The notes beneath the pieces are model-generated. The model searched no databases. It had not been told where the DNA came from and was given only the letters and a program-made list of their open reading frames with translations. From Papio anubis (lineage: Eukaryota > Chordata > Mammalia > Primates > Cercopithecidae), in contig NC_044996.1 in NCBI RefSeq assembly GCF_008728515.1, positions 101,067,287-101,131,286 of the forward strand: a stretch of 64,000 bases of DNA. The letters are read 5' to 3'. Both the position numbers and the translations under genes were made by a program. This document shows, piece by piece, positions 31,415 to 41,723 of the stretch; the stretch's first letter is position 1; each line of letters opens with the position of its first letter.

Positions 31415-32165
31415 GGATACTTCCTTTTATGTAAATTTTGAACTGGTCATATGGTAGGTGTGTGTTTATCTTTATAAGAAATTACCATTTTGCATTCCCA
31501 CCAGCAATGATTGAGAATTTCTGTTATTCCAAATCCTTGTAAGCAACTCGTATTGCCAATGTTTTGGATTTTAGCCATTTTAATAGGTGTATAGTGGTAT
31601 CTCCTTTTTTTTGAGACTGAGTCTCACTTTGTCACCCAGGCTAGAGTTTAGTGGTGCGATCTTGGCTCACTGCAACCCTCTGCCTCCCAGGTTCAAGCGA
31701 TTCTCCTGCCTCAGCCTCCTGAGTAGCTGGGATTACAGGCGTGTGCCACCACGCCTGGCTAATTTTTGTATTTTTGGTAGAGACAGGGTTTCACCATTTG
31801 GCCAGGCTGGTCTTGAACTCCTGACCTCAGGTGATCCATCTGCCTTGGCCTCCCAAAGTGCTGGGATTACAGGCCTGAGCCATCGCACCTGGCCTGATAC
31901 CTCCTCTTGATTTGAATTTTTATTTCCCTAATGGCTATGAAGTTGAACATCTTGTTATGTGCCTATTTCCCATCCGTATATCCCCTTTGGTGAAATGTCT
32001 GTTCGTGTCTTCTACTCATTTTTAATTGGGGTGTTTCCTTACTGATGAGTTTTGAAAGTCATTTTTAATATATTCTGGATACAAGTTAGATGCAAGTCTA
32101 TTATTGAATATATAGTCTGTAAGTATTTTGTTCCAGTCTATGGCTTGAATTTTCATTCTCTTAAA
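31415..32165 (-). mobile_element. L1M fragment, right arm of the inverted pair and continuation
   Basis: Antisense L1M ('cattcccaccagcaatgatt', 'tagccattttaataggtgta', 'aagttgaacatcttgttatg', 'ctggatacaagttagatgc'), split by the Alu at 31603-31896. The part up to 31950 mirrors 30097-30322. Confidence 0.75.
31603..31896 (-). mobile_element. Alu SINE
   Basis: Reverse-strand full Alu. Short, diverged 'ggtatctcc'/'tgatacctcc' flanks mark the target duplication within the L1M arm. Confidence 0.94.
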
Positions 32166-32855
32166 GCAAGGTTAAAAAATATGTACATATATTTAAGGAT
32201 AAAATATAACATGAGTTCAAAAACTATTGTTTCCAATGCAAATTAAGGATTATAGGGTTTTTATTTAACTCCTTTGCTTTTATATATTTACATGTAATCT
32301 TGCTCCATAAGTACATTAGCTGAATTACTTATCCTAACATAAATAAAAATATACAATCACATAATAATTTTTAATTAATAATACCATTATTAACAATTTG
32401 AGTTTTGAAAATAGTTTAAGATTTCTTTATAGCTATTTCTGTTGTGACGGTATATCCCACCAGGAATGTATTGTCAAATTACTGGATTTTAGTTTCATTT
32501 AAATCATTGCTGTTAGTATGGTTAAGTTACCAGTTCAGTATCCAGTTAGGTTCATTTGTTTCATTGTGCTTTTGATTCTGAACTTTAAAAAAAGCATTTG
32601 TGTGGCCTCAAAGTCAAATTTGCAAACTAAGTTACTTTCAGAGAGCTCTAGCTTTTATTTGTCTCTTCAATCTTATTCTGTCCCTCTCTCCATAATAACT
32701 TTAAAAAAAAAACAAAAACCTTTATTTAGTTTGGGGTTATCCTCTTTCTCTTCTTCCTTCTTTCTTTTTTTTTTTTTTTTAGTTTTTAAAACAGCAAATT
32801 GTTAAATATATTCACATGTTCCCCTTTTATTCAATACATGGTAGCATAATCTACA
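32166..32855. other. Intronic AT-rich stretch
   Basis: No recognised gene. Contains an A(10)/T(16) pair of homopolymers near 32702 and 32765-32780. Old L1 flavour, but not assignable. Confidence 0.45.
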
Positions 32856-32859
32856 CAGT

Positions 32860-33065
32860 CTCTTGAACCTTGTTTTTTTCATTTTAACAGTGTATCTTGG
32901 CGATCACTTGGTAGTGGTATAGGTATATAGGGCTCTTCCTCATTTCTTTTTACAGTTACATAGTACTCCATTGTGTAGACTTACAAGTTTATTCAACCCA
33001 TCCCCTTTTGGTGTACAGTTACATTATTTCCAGTTGTTTGTTATTATCCAATAATGTTGCAATAA
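32860..33065 (-). mobile_element. Old L1M fragment, antisense
   Basis: 'cagtgtatcttggcgatcac', 'agtactccattgtgtagact', 'gttattatccaataatgttg' read as the antisense L1M 3' ORF2/UTR junction. Confidence 0.65.
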
Positions 33066-33067
33066 AT

Positions 33068-33217
33068 CGCCAAACTGTGCTTCAAAAGACACTATCAAAA
33101 AAGTGAAAAAGCAGCCGACAGTGTGGGAGGAAATATTTATAAAGCATATTATCTGATAAGGTACTAGATTCAGAATATGTAAAGAACTCTCAAAACTCAA
33201 TAATAAAAAGACAAATA
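33068..33217 (+). mobile_element. Old L1M fragment, sense
   Basis: 'caaaagacactatcaaaaaa', 'gtgggaggaaatatttata', 'tctgataaggtactagatt', 'aaagaactctcaaaactcaa' is sense ORF2. Together with 32860-33065 it forms a second head-to-head L1 junction. Confidence 0.72.
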
Positions 33218-33517
33218 GGCAAGGTGTGGTGGCTCACCCCTGTAATCCCAGCACTTTGGGAGGCTGAAGTGGGTGGATCACCTGAGGTCAGGAGTTCGAC
33301 ACCAGCCTGACCAATATGGAGAAACCCCGTCTCTACTAAAAATACAAAATTAGCTGGGCGTGGTGGTGCATGCCTGTAATCCCAGCTACTCAGGAGGCTG
33401 GGGCAGGAGAATCACTTGAACCTGGGAGGCGGAGGTTGCAGTGAGCCGAGATTGCGCCACTGTACTCTAGCCTGGGCAACAAGAGTGCAACTTCATCTAA
33501 AAAAAAGAATAATAATA
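33218..33517 (+). mobile_element. Alu SINE
   Basis: Plus-strand full Alu from 'ggcaaggtgtggtggctcac' to an (AAT)n tail at about 33500-33517. Confidence 0.94.
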
Positions 33518-35935
33518 ATCCAGTTTTGGTGGCATGGGATTGCTGGGCAGACAAAACAATTGATGTCTACTATGCCGGATCACAGGATGGTTTTGATATA
33601 ATGAATTATGTTACTTTGTTCCCAGTACCTATTAAAATATCCTTGAAATTACATTATTTCAGATTGGGCCGCTTATTGAAGCTGCCATCCATACTTTGGA
33701 AATCACATATTCTATTACTATTCCTAAATGTTCATTTGAAGTTCAGAAATTAGAGTCTCTTTGCCTATTAGGATTCAAACACCTAATTTTGGTCACTGTG
33801 CATTCTGTACTGAACTTCATAGCTCTGTCACCTAGGGTACATTTGACTATAAGTGACAGAATACCTGACTAACAGTGATTTAAGCCAAACTTAATTTTCT
33901 CATATCATAAGTTTAGAGGTGTAGCATTTTCAGATTTAGGCAGTGACTGATGAATGTCATAAAGAACTCAGGCTCTTTTTATCTCTGCATTCTGCCATCT
34001 TCAGAATACTGGCTTTTCTTTCTTAGGCTTGTGACCTCATAGTTGCAAAATAGTTGCCTCAGTTCCAGTCATGACAACTACATGTAACCACGTTCAAGAC
34101 AAGCAGGAAGGAGAGGGAGGGGAAACAGCTCTTCTTATATGAGAAAATAAAATGTTTTCCAGGAGCCCCCCAATAGATTCCCTCCTTCCATCTTATTTGT
34201 TAAAATTGATGCACATGGCCATCCTTTGCTACAAGGAGTGCTGGGAAATTATCTTGATTTTTTTCACTATCTACTTTTGGAGGTGGGAAAGGGAAAAGAG
34301 GGTTCACTAGTGGCTGTTAATAATGGCCAACAAACTTTGTATGCCACACCAGCCACAGACAATACCTGTGAGTCTGGTATTGTCAGACTTAGTAGTATCC
34401 CTTTCATTACAATTTCTTTGTGTTTTTAAATTATACAAGTAACACATGAGTATATCATCATTGCAAAGGATTCCAATAATACTGTTCTTTCTAAACTGTC
34501 TTCTTTTCCATAATGGAAAATAAGCCTAATACTCCGGTTAATCCAGCATGTTCACTCTCTGTCCTTTGGGTATACTTTGGACTTTTCCACTCAATTATTA
34601 GTTTGTTTGTCCCCTTGCCTGATAGCAGCATCCTCATGCCTCTTCCTCTTCCCATCTAGATCCTGACCTTCCCTCAAAACTTGGCTCTAATCCCCCCTCC
34701 TCATTAAAGCCTTCCCCAATCTTCTCAGCAGGAACCATCTGTCTACATAATCTTGCATGCTCATATTGCCCATTTACCGCCTTATTTCCTGTGTTGTGTT
34801 TTGTGTTCTTTATGTGTGATCGTGGCAGTCCTCAGCTGACTAAGAAACTGTGATTGGTGGCTCTTTGGGTCATGTTCTCAGTGCCTTCCTTATACAAACC
34901 GGGTCCTTAATAGGTGATTGTCCATTGCTGCCTCTACCTGCAGCAACCATGGTTAAAACATAGACGGGAATAAACACAGCTCGGGGGAATCCTCTCTGGA
35001 ATTAGTTTCCTGCTTATGTCTTCCGCTGCTGCTGTAGAACAAAATAGTTCTTATTTTAGCAATAGTGAATATAAAGGACGAAGAGTCATTTGTTTTTGTG
35101 GCTTAAATAGGAGATAAGCCTCTCAGGATACATGGTTTATACACAGCAGCCAGGGCAATATGAAGATGTCCCTATCTAAATTGTGACTCAAAGCCTCTCT
35201 GTGGCCTCTTGTGCTATGCTGAGGGATATTTTTCTCTCTCTTATTGGCATCCAGTTTGGGTTTTCCTGGAAGCAGCAGGTTTGTCTGTGCATATTCATCA
35301 GTCAGGACTCCTAAGGAGACCATTCTCCCCACAGTAGGATTCCAGCTATGCTAATGGTACAGATGTAAAGGGATTTCTTAGGCCATTTCCTGGGGGAGTT
35401 TATTCTGTTTTTACAGTTGCAGAAAGGGCAGAGCCAACTTCTTCCAGAGGGGGATTCCCTAAAGCAAAGGGCATTTTTATTTCCCCATTACCCAGGCCCC
35501 TGGGTGCTCAAATTCTACCTGACAACTCCAGTGTGGCAAAGTGACCAGCTTGACCAGCTGAAGGCTAAACAAATTATTTGGATTCCTAATGGTATGTTTG
35601 ACATCCCAAAGGAGGGAATGGTCAAAACCGCTAGATCTTTTTCGGGGTGTGAGGTCGGGGGGAGTTTAGGTCAATTGCATGGTTTAACTGTACTTTAGAT
35701 TACCTTTTCTTCTTCATATGAATTTGGTAATTGAAACATACTGTTCTGTCAGATTCAAGCAGAGATGTTTGTTCAATCAGTTACAGGACTATTTCCATAT
35801 CATTTCGGTTAGAGTTTAGTCATTTGTTGCTCAACTATGTTCAGACCTAAACTTTATAAAAGGCATGTGGGTAGAGCCTCTCCTAGTGACCAAGGAAAGT
35901 GGACCTTCTCTTTTCTTTTTTTTAAATCGAAAATT
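33518..35935. other. Longest repeat-poor intronic stretch
   Basis: About 2.4 kb with few young repeats. 33840-34170 resembles an old mammalian interspersed repeat that recurs at 38150-39000 ('gacagaatacctgactaaca' versus 'tggaatacctggccaataga'). 34600-34930 is L2-like ('attaaagccttccccaatct'). Small frames at 33526-33753, 34226-34429 and 35417-35698 have no recognisable domain. Confidence 0.45.
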
Positions 35936-36051
35936 AAAAAAAAATTTAAATCCTTTTTTTATTGAGATAAGTGTAAATTAACATGTAGATTCACTTAAGA
36001 AAGAATACAGAGAGGTCCTATTTACCCCTCACCCCATTTACCCCAATGGTA

Positions 36052-36370
36052 ACATTTTTATTTTATTTTCTTTTTGTTTTTAAGATAGGGTCTTGCTCTG
36101 TCACCCAGTCTGGAGTGCAGTGGCATGATCATAGTTCACTACACCCTCGACCTCCCTGGATTAATCGATCCTCCCACCTCAGCCCCTTGAGTAGCTGGGA
36201 CCGCAGGTGCACACTACCACACCTGGCTAATTTTTTAAAATTATTTTTTCTAGAGTCGGAGGGTCTTGCTATGTTGCCCAGGCTGGTCTCGAACTCTTGG
36301 ACTCAAGCAATTTGTCTGCCTCGGCCCCCCGAAGTGTTGAGATTACAGGTGTGAGCCACTGCGTCCAGCT
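36052..36370 (-). mobile_element. Alu SINE (AluJ-like)
   Basis: Reverse-strand old Alu ('aagatagggtcttgctctgt' to 'gagccactgcgtccagct') inside the L1M 3' end. Confidence 0.9.
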
Positions 36371-37297
36371 CATTTTTCAAAGCTATAGTATAATATCACA
36401 ATCAGTATCTTGACATTGATATACTCCACTGATCTTATTCAGATTTCCTCAGCTTTACTTGTATTCATTGGTATGTTTGTATGTGTGTATTTAGTCTATA
36501 CATTTCATCACATGTGTAAGTTTTTGTGGCTACTACCACAATAAAGGTATAAAACAGTCTTATCACCATGGGGATTCCTCACGTTATCCTTTTATAACCA
36601 CACCTCACTCCCTTCCACCAACTTCCCCAACCCTACCATTCCTAACCCCTGGCAACAACGAATCTGTTTTCCATTTCTAAAATTTTGCTATTTCAAAATG
36701 TTACATAAATGGAGTCATAAAGTATGTACCTTTTGGAATTGTTTTTTTCCACTTGGTATGAGTCCCTGGGGATTTATCCAGTTGTTGTGTGTATCAACTG
36801 TTCGTTCATTTTTACTACTGAGTAGTAGTTCATGTATGTATCACAATTTCTTTACATTTGCCTTTAGAAGGACATTGGGGCTATTTCTAGTTTTTAGCTA
36901 TTATGAATAAAGCTGCTGTGAAGATGTATGTACAGGCTTTTGTGTGAGCATACATTTTCATTTCTCTAGGATAAGAGCTCAAGAGTGCAATTGCGTGTTA
37001 TTTGATGCTTACATGTTTAATTTTACAAAAAGACTATCAAACTATTTTTGAGAGCAAATTACCATTTTACATTCCCAACAATATGAGTAATCTAGTTTCT
37101 TTGCACCCTGGTCAGCATTTAGTGTTGTCACTATTTTTATTTTAGCTGTCTGATAGGTATGTAGTGATATCTCATGGTGGGTTTAGTTGGCATTTCTCTG
37201 ATGGTTAATGAATTGAATATCTTTTCATGTGCTTATTTGTCATTTGTATATCCAGCTAAGTGAAATGTCTGTTTATGTCTGTTTATGTCTTAGCACA

Positions 37298-37337
37298 CAG
37301 TGCTAAGATTACAGGTGTGAGCCACTGTGCCTGGCCT
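37298..37337 (-). mobile_element. Alu 5'-end scrap (40 bases)
   Basis: Only 'agtgctaagattacaggtgt' and 'gagccactgtgcctggcc', the reverse complement of the first 40 bases of Alu, is present in the L1M. A near-total deletion of an Alu is the simplest reading. Confidence 0.75.
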
Positions 37338-37404
37338 CCTGTGTTGTTGTTGTTTTTTTCTAAAGGATTTATAGTTTTACATTTTATATTTAAGTCTGTG
37401 ATCT

Positions 37405-37700
37405 GCCAGGCATGGTGGCTCATGCCTATAATCCCAGCACTTTTGGAGGCTGAGGTGGGAGGATTGCTTGAGGCCAGGAGTTCAAGACCAGCCTGGGCAA
37501 CATAAGGGGACTTTGACTCTACAAAAATAATAATACAAAAAAAGCCCCATGTGGTGGCGTGCAGCTGTGGTCCCAACTACTTGGGAGACTGAGGTGGGAG
37601 GATGGCTTGGGCCTGAGAGATGGAGGCTGCAGTAAGCTGTGGTCACACTACTGTACTCCATCATGGGGGACAGTGTTTGACCCTGTCTCAAAAAAAAAAA
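37405..37700 (+). mobile_element. Alu SINE
   Basis: Plus-strand Alu. Flanking 'agtctgtgatc' and 'agtctttgatcc' is the target duplication in the host L1M. Confidence 0.93.
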
Positions 37701-38149
37701 AGTCTTTGATCCATTTTAAGTTAATTTTTATTTAAGGTGTGAGATTTAGGTCATGATGAACTTTTTTGGCCTATGGGTGCCCAGTTGCTCAAGCACCATC
37801 TGTTGTAAAGGATATCTATCCTTCCATGGAATTACTTTTGAATCTGTTACAAAACCATTTGAGCATATTTGTGTGGGTTGTCTTTTGAGTTGTCTGTTCT
37901 GTTCCATTGGTCGCTGTATCTATCCATCTGCCATTGCCACACAGTTTTTATTACTGTATCTGTATAGTAAACCTTAATATCAGGTTCAGTTCTTCCTCCC
38001 ACTGTATTTTTCTTTGTCAAGGAAACACTGTATTTTTTTTTTTTGTCTTTTTTTGTTTTTCCTAATATATAAAGAAAATTACTCTTTAGATCACTTAATC
38101 TTATTCTGCTAAAAAAAATTAAAAGATAGCTTTTAGAGACTGCATGCAT

Positions 38150-39010
38150 TAATTTGTAATGCTTTCTCCTGAAAGTAATGGAATACCTGGCCAATAGAGG
38201 TTTAAACAAGCAGGGATTTATTTTTTTCACCAAGTAGGAAGTCTGGAGGTGTTACCAGTGGAGGGTGTCCAGCTTCTTGGCATTGTGAACAAAGAATTGG
38301 ACAAAATGTACAAACAAAGCAAGGAAAGAACTAAGCAACAAAAGCAAAGATTTATTAAAAATGAAAGTAAACTCCACAGTCTGGGAGCGGGGGGAGCATA
38401 GGGGCTCAAGATCCCCTTTACAGAATTTTCTGGGGTTTAAATACCCTCTAGAGGCTTCCCGTTGGTTACTTGACGTAGACCCTATATAAATGAAGTAGTG
38501 GCCCAGCAATCAGTTTGACTGGTTGGGAGAAGCAACCAATCAGAGACTGAAGTGAAGTTACAAAGGTTACACCCTATGCAAGCATCTGATTGGTTGTGGA
38601 AAGCAACCAATCAGAGTCTAAAGTGAAGTTACATAGTTACACTCCTATGCAAACTTTCTGCAATCAGTCAGAGATACTTTTTGCTTTCTGCAGCCAATCA
38701 GATACTTTCAGTTTTCCATCTGCCATGCAGAAAAAGGTGGGGGTCGCAGGTGGATTGCAAAGGGAGTAGCCTCCCTTGGGTCCTTTTGTTACTTAGGTGT
38801 GGAAAGTTGTGGTTTTCCTTTTGATTTAGTTCTAAGAAGTCAGCGTGAATTAGCCTTAGGTTCCCTGCCTCCAGACCCTATTCTCTTGCCTCAGAGGTAG
38901 GTGGCTGCTGGCACATGTTTAGAGGCTCAATTTTGTCTCAGCCAGCATTTCTGCAATCTTGCCCATGATCCCAAGATGGCTGCTGCAGCTCCAGGGACCA
39001 TGTATACATT
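38150..39010. mobile_element. Old interspersed repeat hosting the solo LTR
   Basis: The flanks 38150-38265 and 38894-39010 ('tggaatacctggccaataga', 'cccaagatggctgctgcag') look like one ancient element split by the LTR. It resembles 33840-34170. The family is unresolved. Confidence 0.45.
38266..38893 (-). mobile_element. Solo LTR, class I ERV type, with GAGG target duplication
   Basis: 628 bases bounded by TG and CA and flanked by 'gaggg' (38261-38265) and 'gaggt' (38894-38898), i.e. a 4-5 base duplication. A minus-strand AATAAA is seen as 'tttatt' near 38349. The interior holds repeated CCAAT boxes ('gcaaccaatcagagactga', 'gcaaccaatcagagtctaa', 'gcagccaatcagatacttt'), so the promoter would fire leftwards, antisense to EFHC2. 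The family name is not resolved. Confidence 0.82.
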
Positions 39011-40017
39011 TCAAGGCAAGAAGAGGTGAATGAGGGGAACGTGACCTGCATCTGTCCCTTGGCTCAAGGGAGCAAAAATCCTTCAGAGATTCCAAAACAG
39101 ATTCCTAAAAAGAGGCTGAGGAAACAAGTGCAGTGTTTAGCTTTTTCTGGAGTTTTTAAATGGAGACTTGCAAGGGAGAAGGAATTTGGGAATGGCTGCA
39201 CGAATCAGCTACAATGAGCCAGTGGTTTCAACTTACTTTGGGGGAAATCTTTAGAATTCTCTTTATTGACTGGTGCCTTAAGTTCAGTTATTTAGAGAAA
39301 AAATATCAGAGCCTTGTGAGAAAGATTCTGCAGATCTCCAGATCTTATTGATTTAAATTTTGTTTTTCACTCTACTGATTTAAATATGTTATTAAATATA
39401 TAAAATCAATCTTATTGTTATTTTGAGTTGATGGCTAAGAATCATGAGCACAACACTTTTTCAAGTTAGTTTTAGAAAGAGAGGAAATTAGCTTAAAACA
39501 TGTTTGAGGTTTTCTTTGGTGTGCCTTTTTAATTTGCACATTTAGGGTTAGTTTTTGAGTGATTTAGCTTAATTAATAAGTAATGATGGCTTTCACGCTC
39601 TTATAGTCTTACACTGTCAGATCCCACTATACCTGAGGCGATTTTGTTATTTTCTCTGGGAGGTTCACAGTATCTGCTGAATGACTTTTTCTTCTCCATA
39701 AAAGTAAAGAAAAAAAGAAAAGAGAAAATGAACTTTTAAAATAAATATTAGATGAAGGAGGAAAAAACCCCACACTATTCACAGAATAGGAGCAAATTAG
39801 TCCAGAACCTGATCAGACAGAAATATCTAAGAATGATAGTTTTAGATAATTCTGTATCAAATTTTCTATTAACCTAAAAAAAGAAAAATAAGTTTTGTTA
39901 ATGTTTATTGCAATATTAAATATTAACTGTCTCTCTTCAGTTCCCAAATTTCCAGTAACTGCTGGTGACTATAGAGGAATTTCTACAGAACTCTCTTTTA
40001 ATACTTCCCCAGCTTTT
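39011..40017. other. Intronic single-copy stretch
   Basis: AT-rich, no recognised gene or repeat. Confidence 0.45.
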
Positions 40018-40030
40018 AAGAGATTGAGTC

Positions 40031-40337
40031 GGCCGGGCGCGGTGGCTCAAGCCTGTAATCCCAGCACTTTGGGAGGCCGAGACGGGCGGATCACGAGGTT
40101 AGGAGATCGAGACCATCCTGGCTAACACGGTGAAACCCCGTCTCTATTAAGAAATACAAAAAACTAGCCGGGCGAGGTGGCGGGCGCCTGTAGTCCCAGC
40201 TACTCGGGAGGCTGAGGCAGGAGAATGGCGTGAACCTGGGAGGCGGAGCTTGCAGTGAGCTGAGATCTGGCCACTGCACTCCAGCCTGGGCGGCAGAGCG
40301 AGACTCCGTCTCAAAAAAAAAAAAAAAAAAAAAAAAA
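40031..40337 (+). mobile_element. Young AluY of Old World monkey AluYR type
   Basis: Near-consensus Alu, CpG-rich, with a perfect 13-base duplication 'aagagattgagtc' (40018-40030 and 40336-40348, overlapping the A-tail end). Variants 'ggtggctcaagcctg', 'ccgagacgggcgg', 'gggcgaggtggcggg', 'gagatctggccactg' and 'ctgggcggcagagcg' match the AluYR lineage known from rhesus macaque rather than human AluY. Confidence 0.95.
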
Positions 40338-40499
40338 GAGATTGAGTCTAGATCCAATTATTTGGTCTATTTCCTCCCTTCTGGGTCATGGTGGATGTTT
40401 TGGCTGTTATATTTGCCAAAAGCAAAAGTAACAGTTCAACCCTGATGACTTAAGCAAGGAGACATCTATTACTTTTCTCAAAAAAGTACAAAGAATATG

Positions 40500-40897
40500 A
40501 GGCCTAATGCTTAAGGGCTCAGGTGTTGGATTTGCATTCCTGGATTCACCACTTAATACTAGTTGAGTGACCTTGGGCAAATTACTAAAACTCTGTCTCT
40601 CAGAATCCCCATCTAGGCTGGGCACAGTGGCTCACACCTGTAATCCTAGCACTTTAGGAGGCCGAGGTGGGCAGATTGCTTGAGCCCAGGAGTTTGAGAC
40701 CAGCCTGGTCAACATGGTGAAACCCCGTCTCTACAAAAAATACAAAAATTAGCCAGGCGTAATGGCATGCATCTGTAGTCCCAGCTACTCAGGAGGCTGA
40801 GGTGGGAGGATTGCTTGAGCCCAGGAGGTTGAGATTGCAGTGAGCCACGATTGTGCCACTGCACTCCAGCCTGGGCTACAAAGTGAGACCCTGTCTC

Positions 40898-40928
<31 letters not shown>

Positions 40929-41010
40929 AGTCAGACTCCTCATGTATAAAATGGGGATGACAATAGAATATACTCATAGATTTTCTCTCTGAGGATTAAG
41001 AGCATTTTTA
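40500..41010 (+). repeat. MIR SINE split by an Alu
   Basis: The left part 'agttgagtgaccttgggcaa' ... 'tctctcagaatccccatct' ends at 40615. The right part 'ctcctcatgtataaaatggg' resumes at 40932. Together they are a MIR interrupted by the Alu at 40617-40928. Confidence 0.82.
40617..40928 (+). mobile_element. Alu SINE inside MIR
   Basis: Plus-strand full Alu with an A-tail grading into (AAAAG)n. The diverged flanks 'tcagaatccccatct' and 'tcagactcctcatgt' appear to be the target duplication. Confidence 0.94.
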
Positions 41011-41099
41011 AAAATTTGCATATCTCATTTATTTCCATTTCCTTTTTTTGTGAAGTGCTTTTGAAATCCATTGCTCATTTTTCTGTTGGGTTTTCCCTT

Positions 41100-41400
41100 T
41101 TTTAGTGTACATATATGTGAGATAAAGAGTGGTATTTCCATATGTGTATACAATGTGTAATGAGCAAATCAGGCATATTTATCACCTCAAATATTTATCA
41201 TTTCTTTGTGTTGAGAACACTCAAAATCCTCTCTTCTAGCTTTTTGAAAATATATAATAAATTATAATTAAATATATTCACCCTACAGTGCTACAGAACA
41301 CTAGAACTCATTTCATCTATCTACTGTAATTTTTTATCTGTTAACCAACCTCTCCCCACCTCCTCTTCTTCCCCTTTCCAGCCTTTAATACTCCCAATGA
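41100..41400 (-). mobile_element. L1 (L1MA/L1PB-like) 3' UTR fragment
   Basis: Antisense 3' UTR text 'tttatcacctcaaatattta', 'gtgttgagaacactcaaaat', 'ctgttaaccaacctctcccc'; related to 3212-4836. Confidence 0.72.
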
Positions 41401-41418
41401 TTAAGAGAATTTAATGTG

Positions 41419-41723
41419 GCTGGACATGGTGGCTCACTCCTGTAATCCTAGCACCTTGGGAGGCCGAGGTGAGCAGATCACTTGAGCCCAGGAGTTCAAG
41501 ACCAGTCTGGGCAACATGGTGAAATCTCGTCTCTACAAAAATTACAGAAATTAGCAGGGTGTGGTAGTGTGCACCTGTAGTCCCAAGCTACTCAAGAGGC
41601 TGAGGTGGGAGGATAGCTTGAGCCCAGGAAGTCAAGGCCGCAGTGAGCTGTGATCACGCCACCGCACTCCAGCCTGGGTGACAGAGCAAGACCCTGTCTC
41701 AAAGAAAATAAATAAATAAAAAT
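41419..41723 (+). mobile_element. Alu SINE
   Basis: Plus-strand Alu from 'ggctggacatggtggctcac' to an (AAAT)n tail. Confidence 0.93.

Larger units (their letters stand above)
35940..38015 (-). mobile_element. Old L1M with nested Alus
   Basis: Antisense L1M: 'attgagataagtgtaaatta', 'taacccctggcaacaacgaa', 'taaagctgctgtgaagatg', 'tatcttttcatgtgcttatt', 'gcccagttgctcaagcacca'. It is interrupted by Alu sequence at 36052-36370, 37298-37337 and 37405-37700. Confidence 0.78.
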
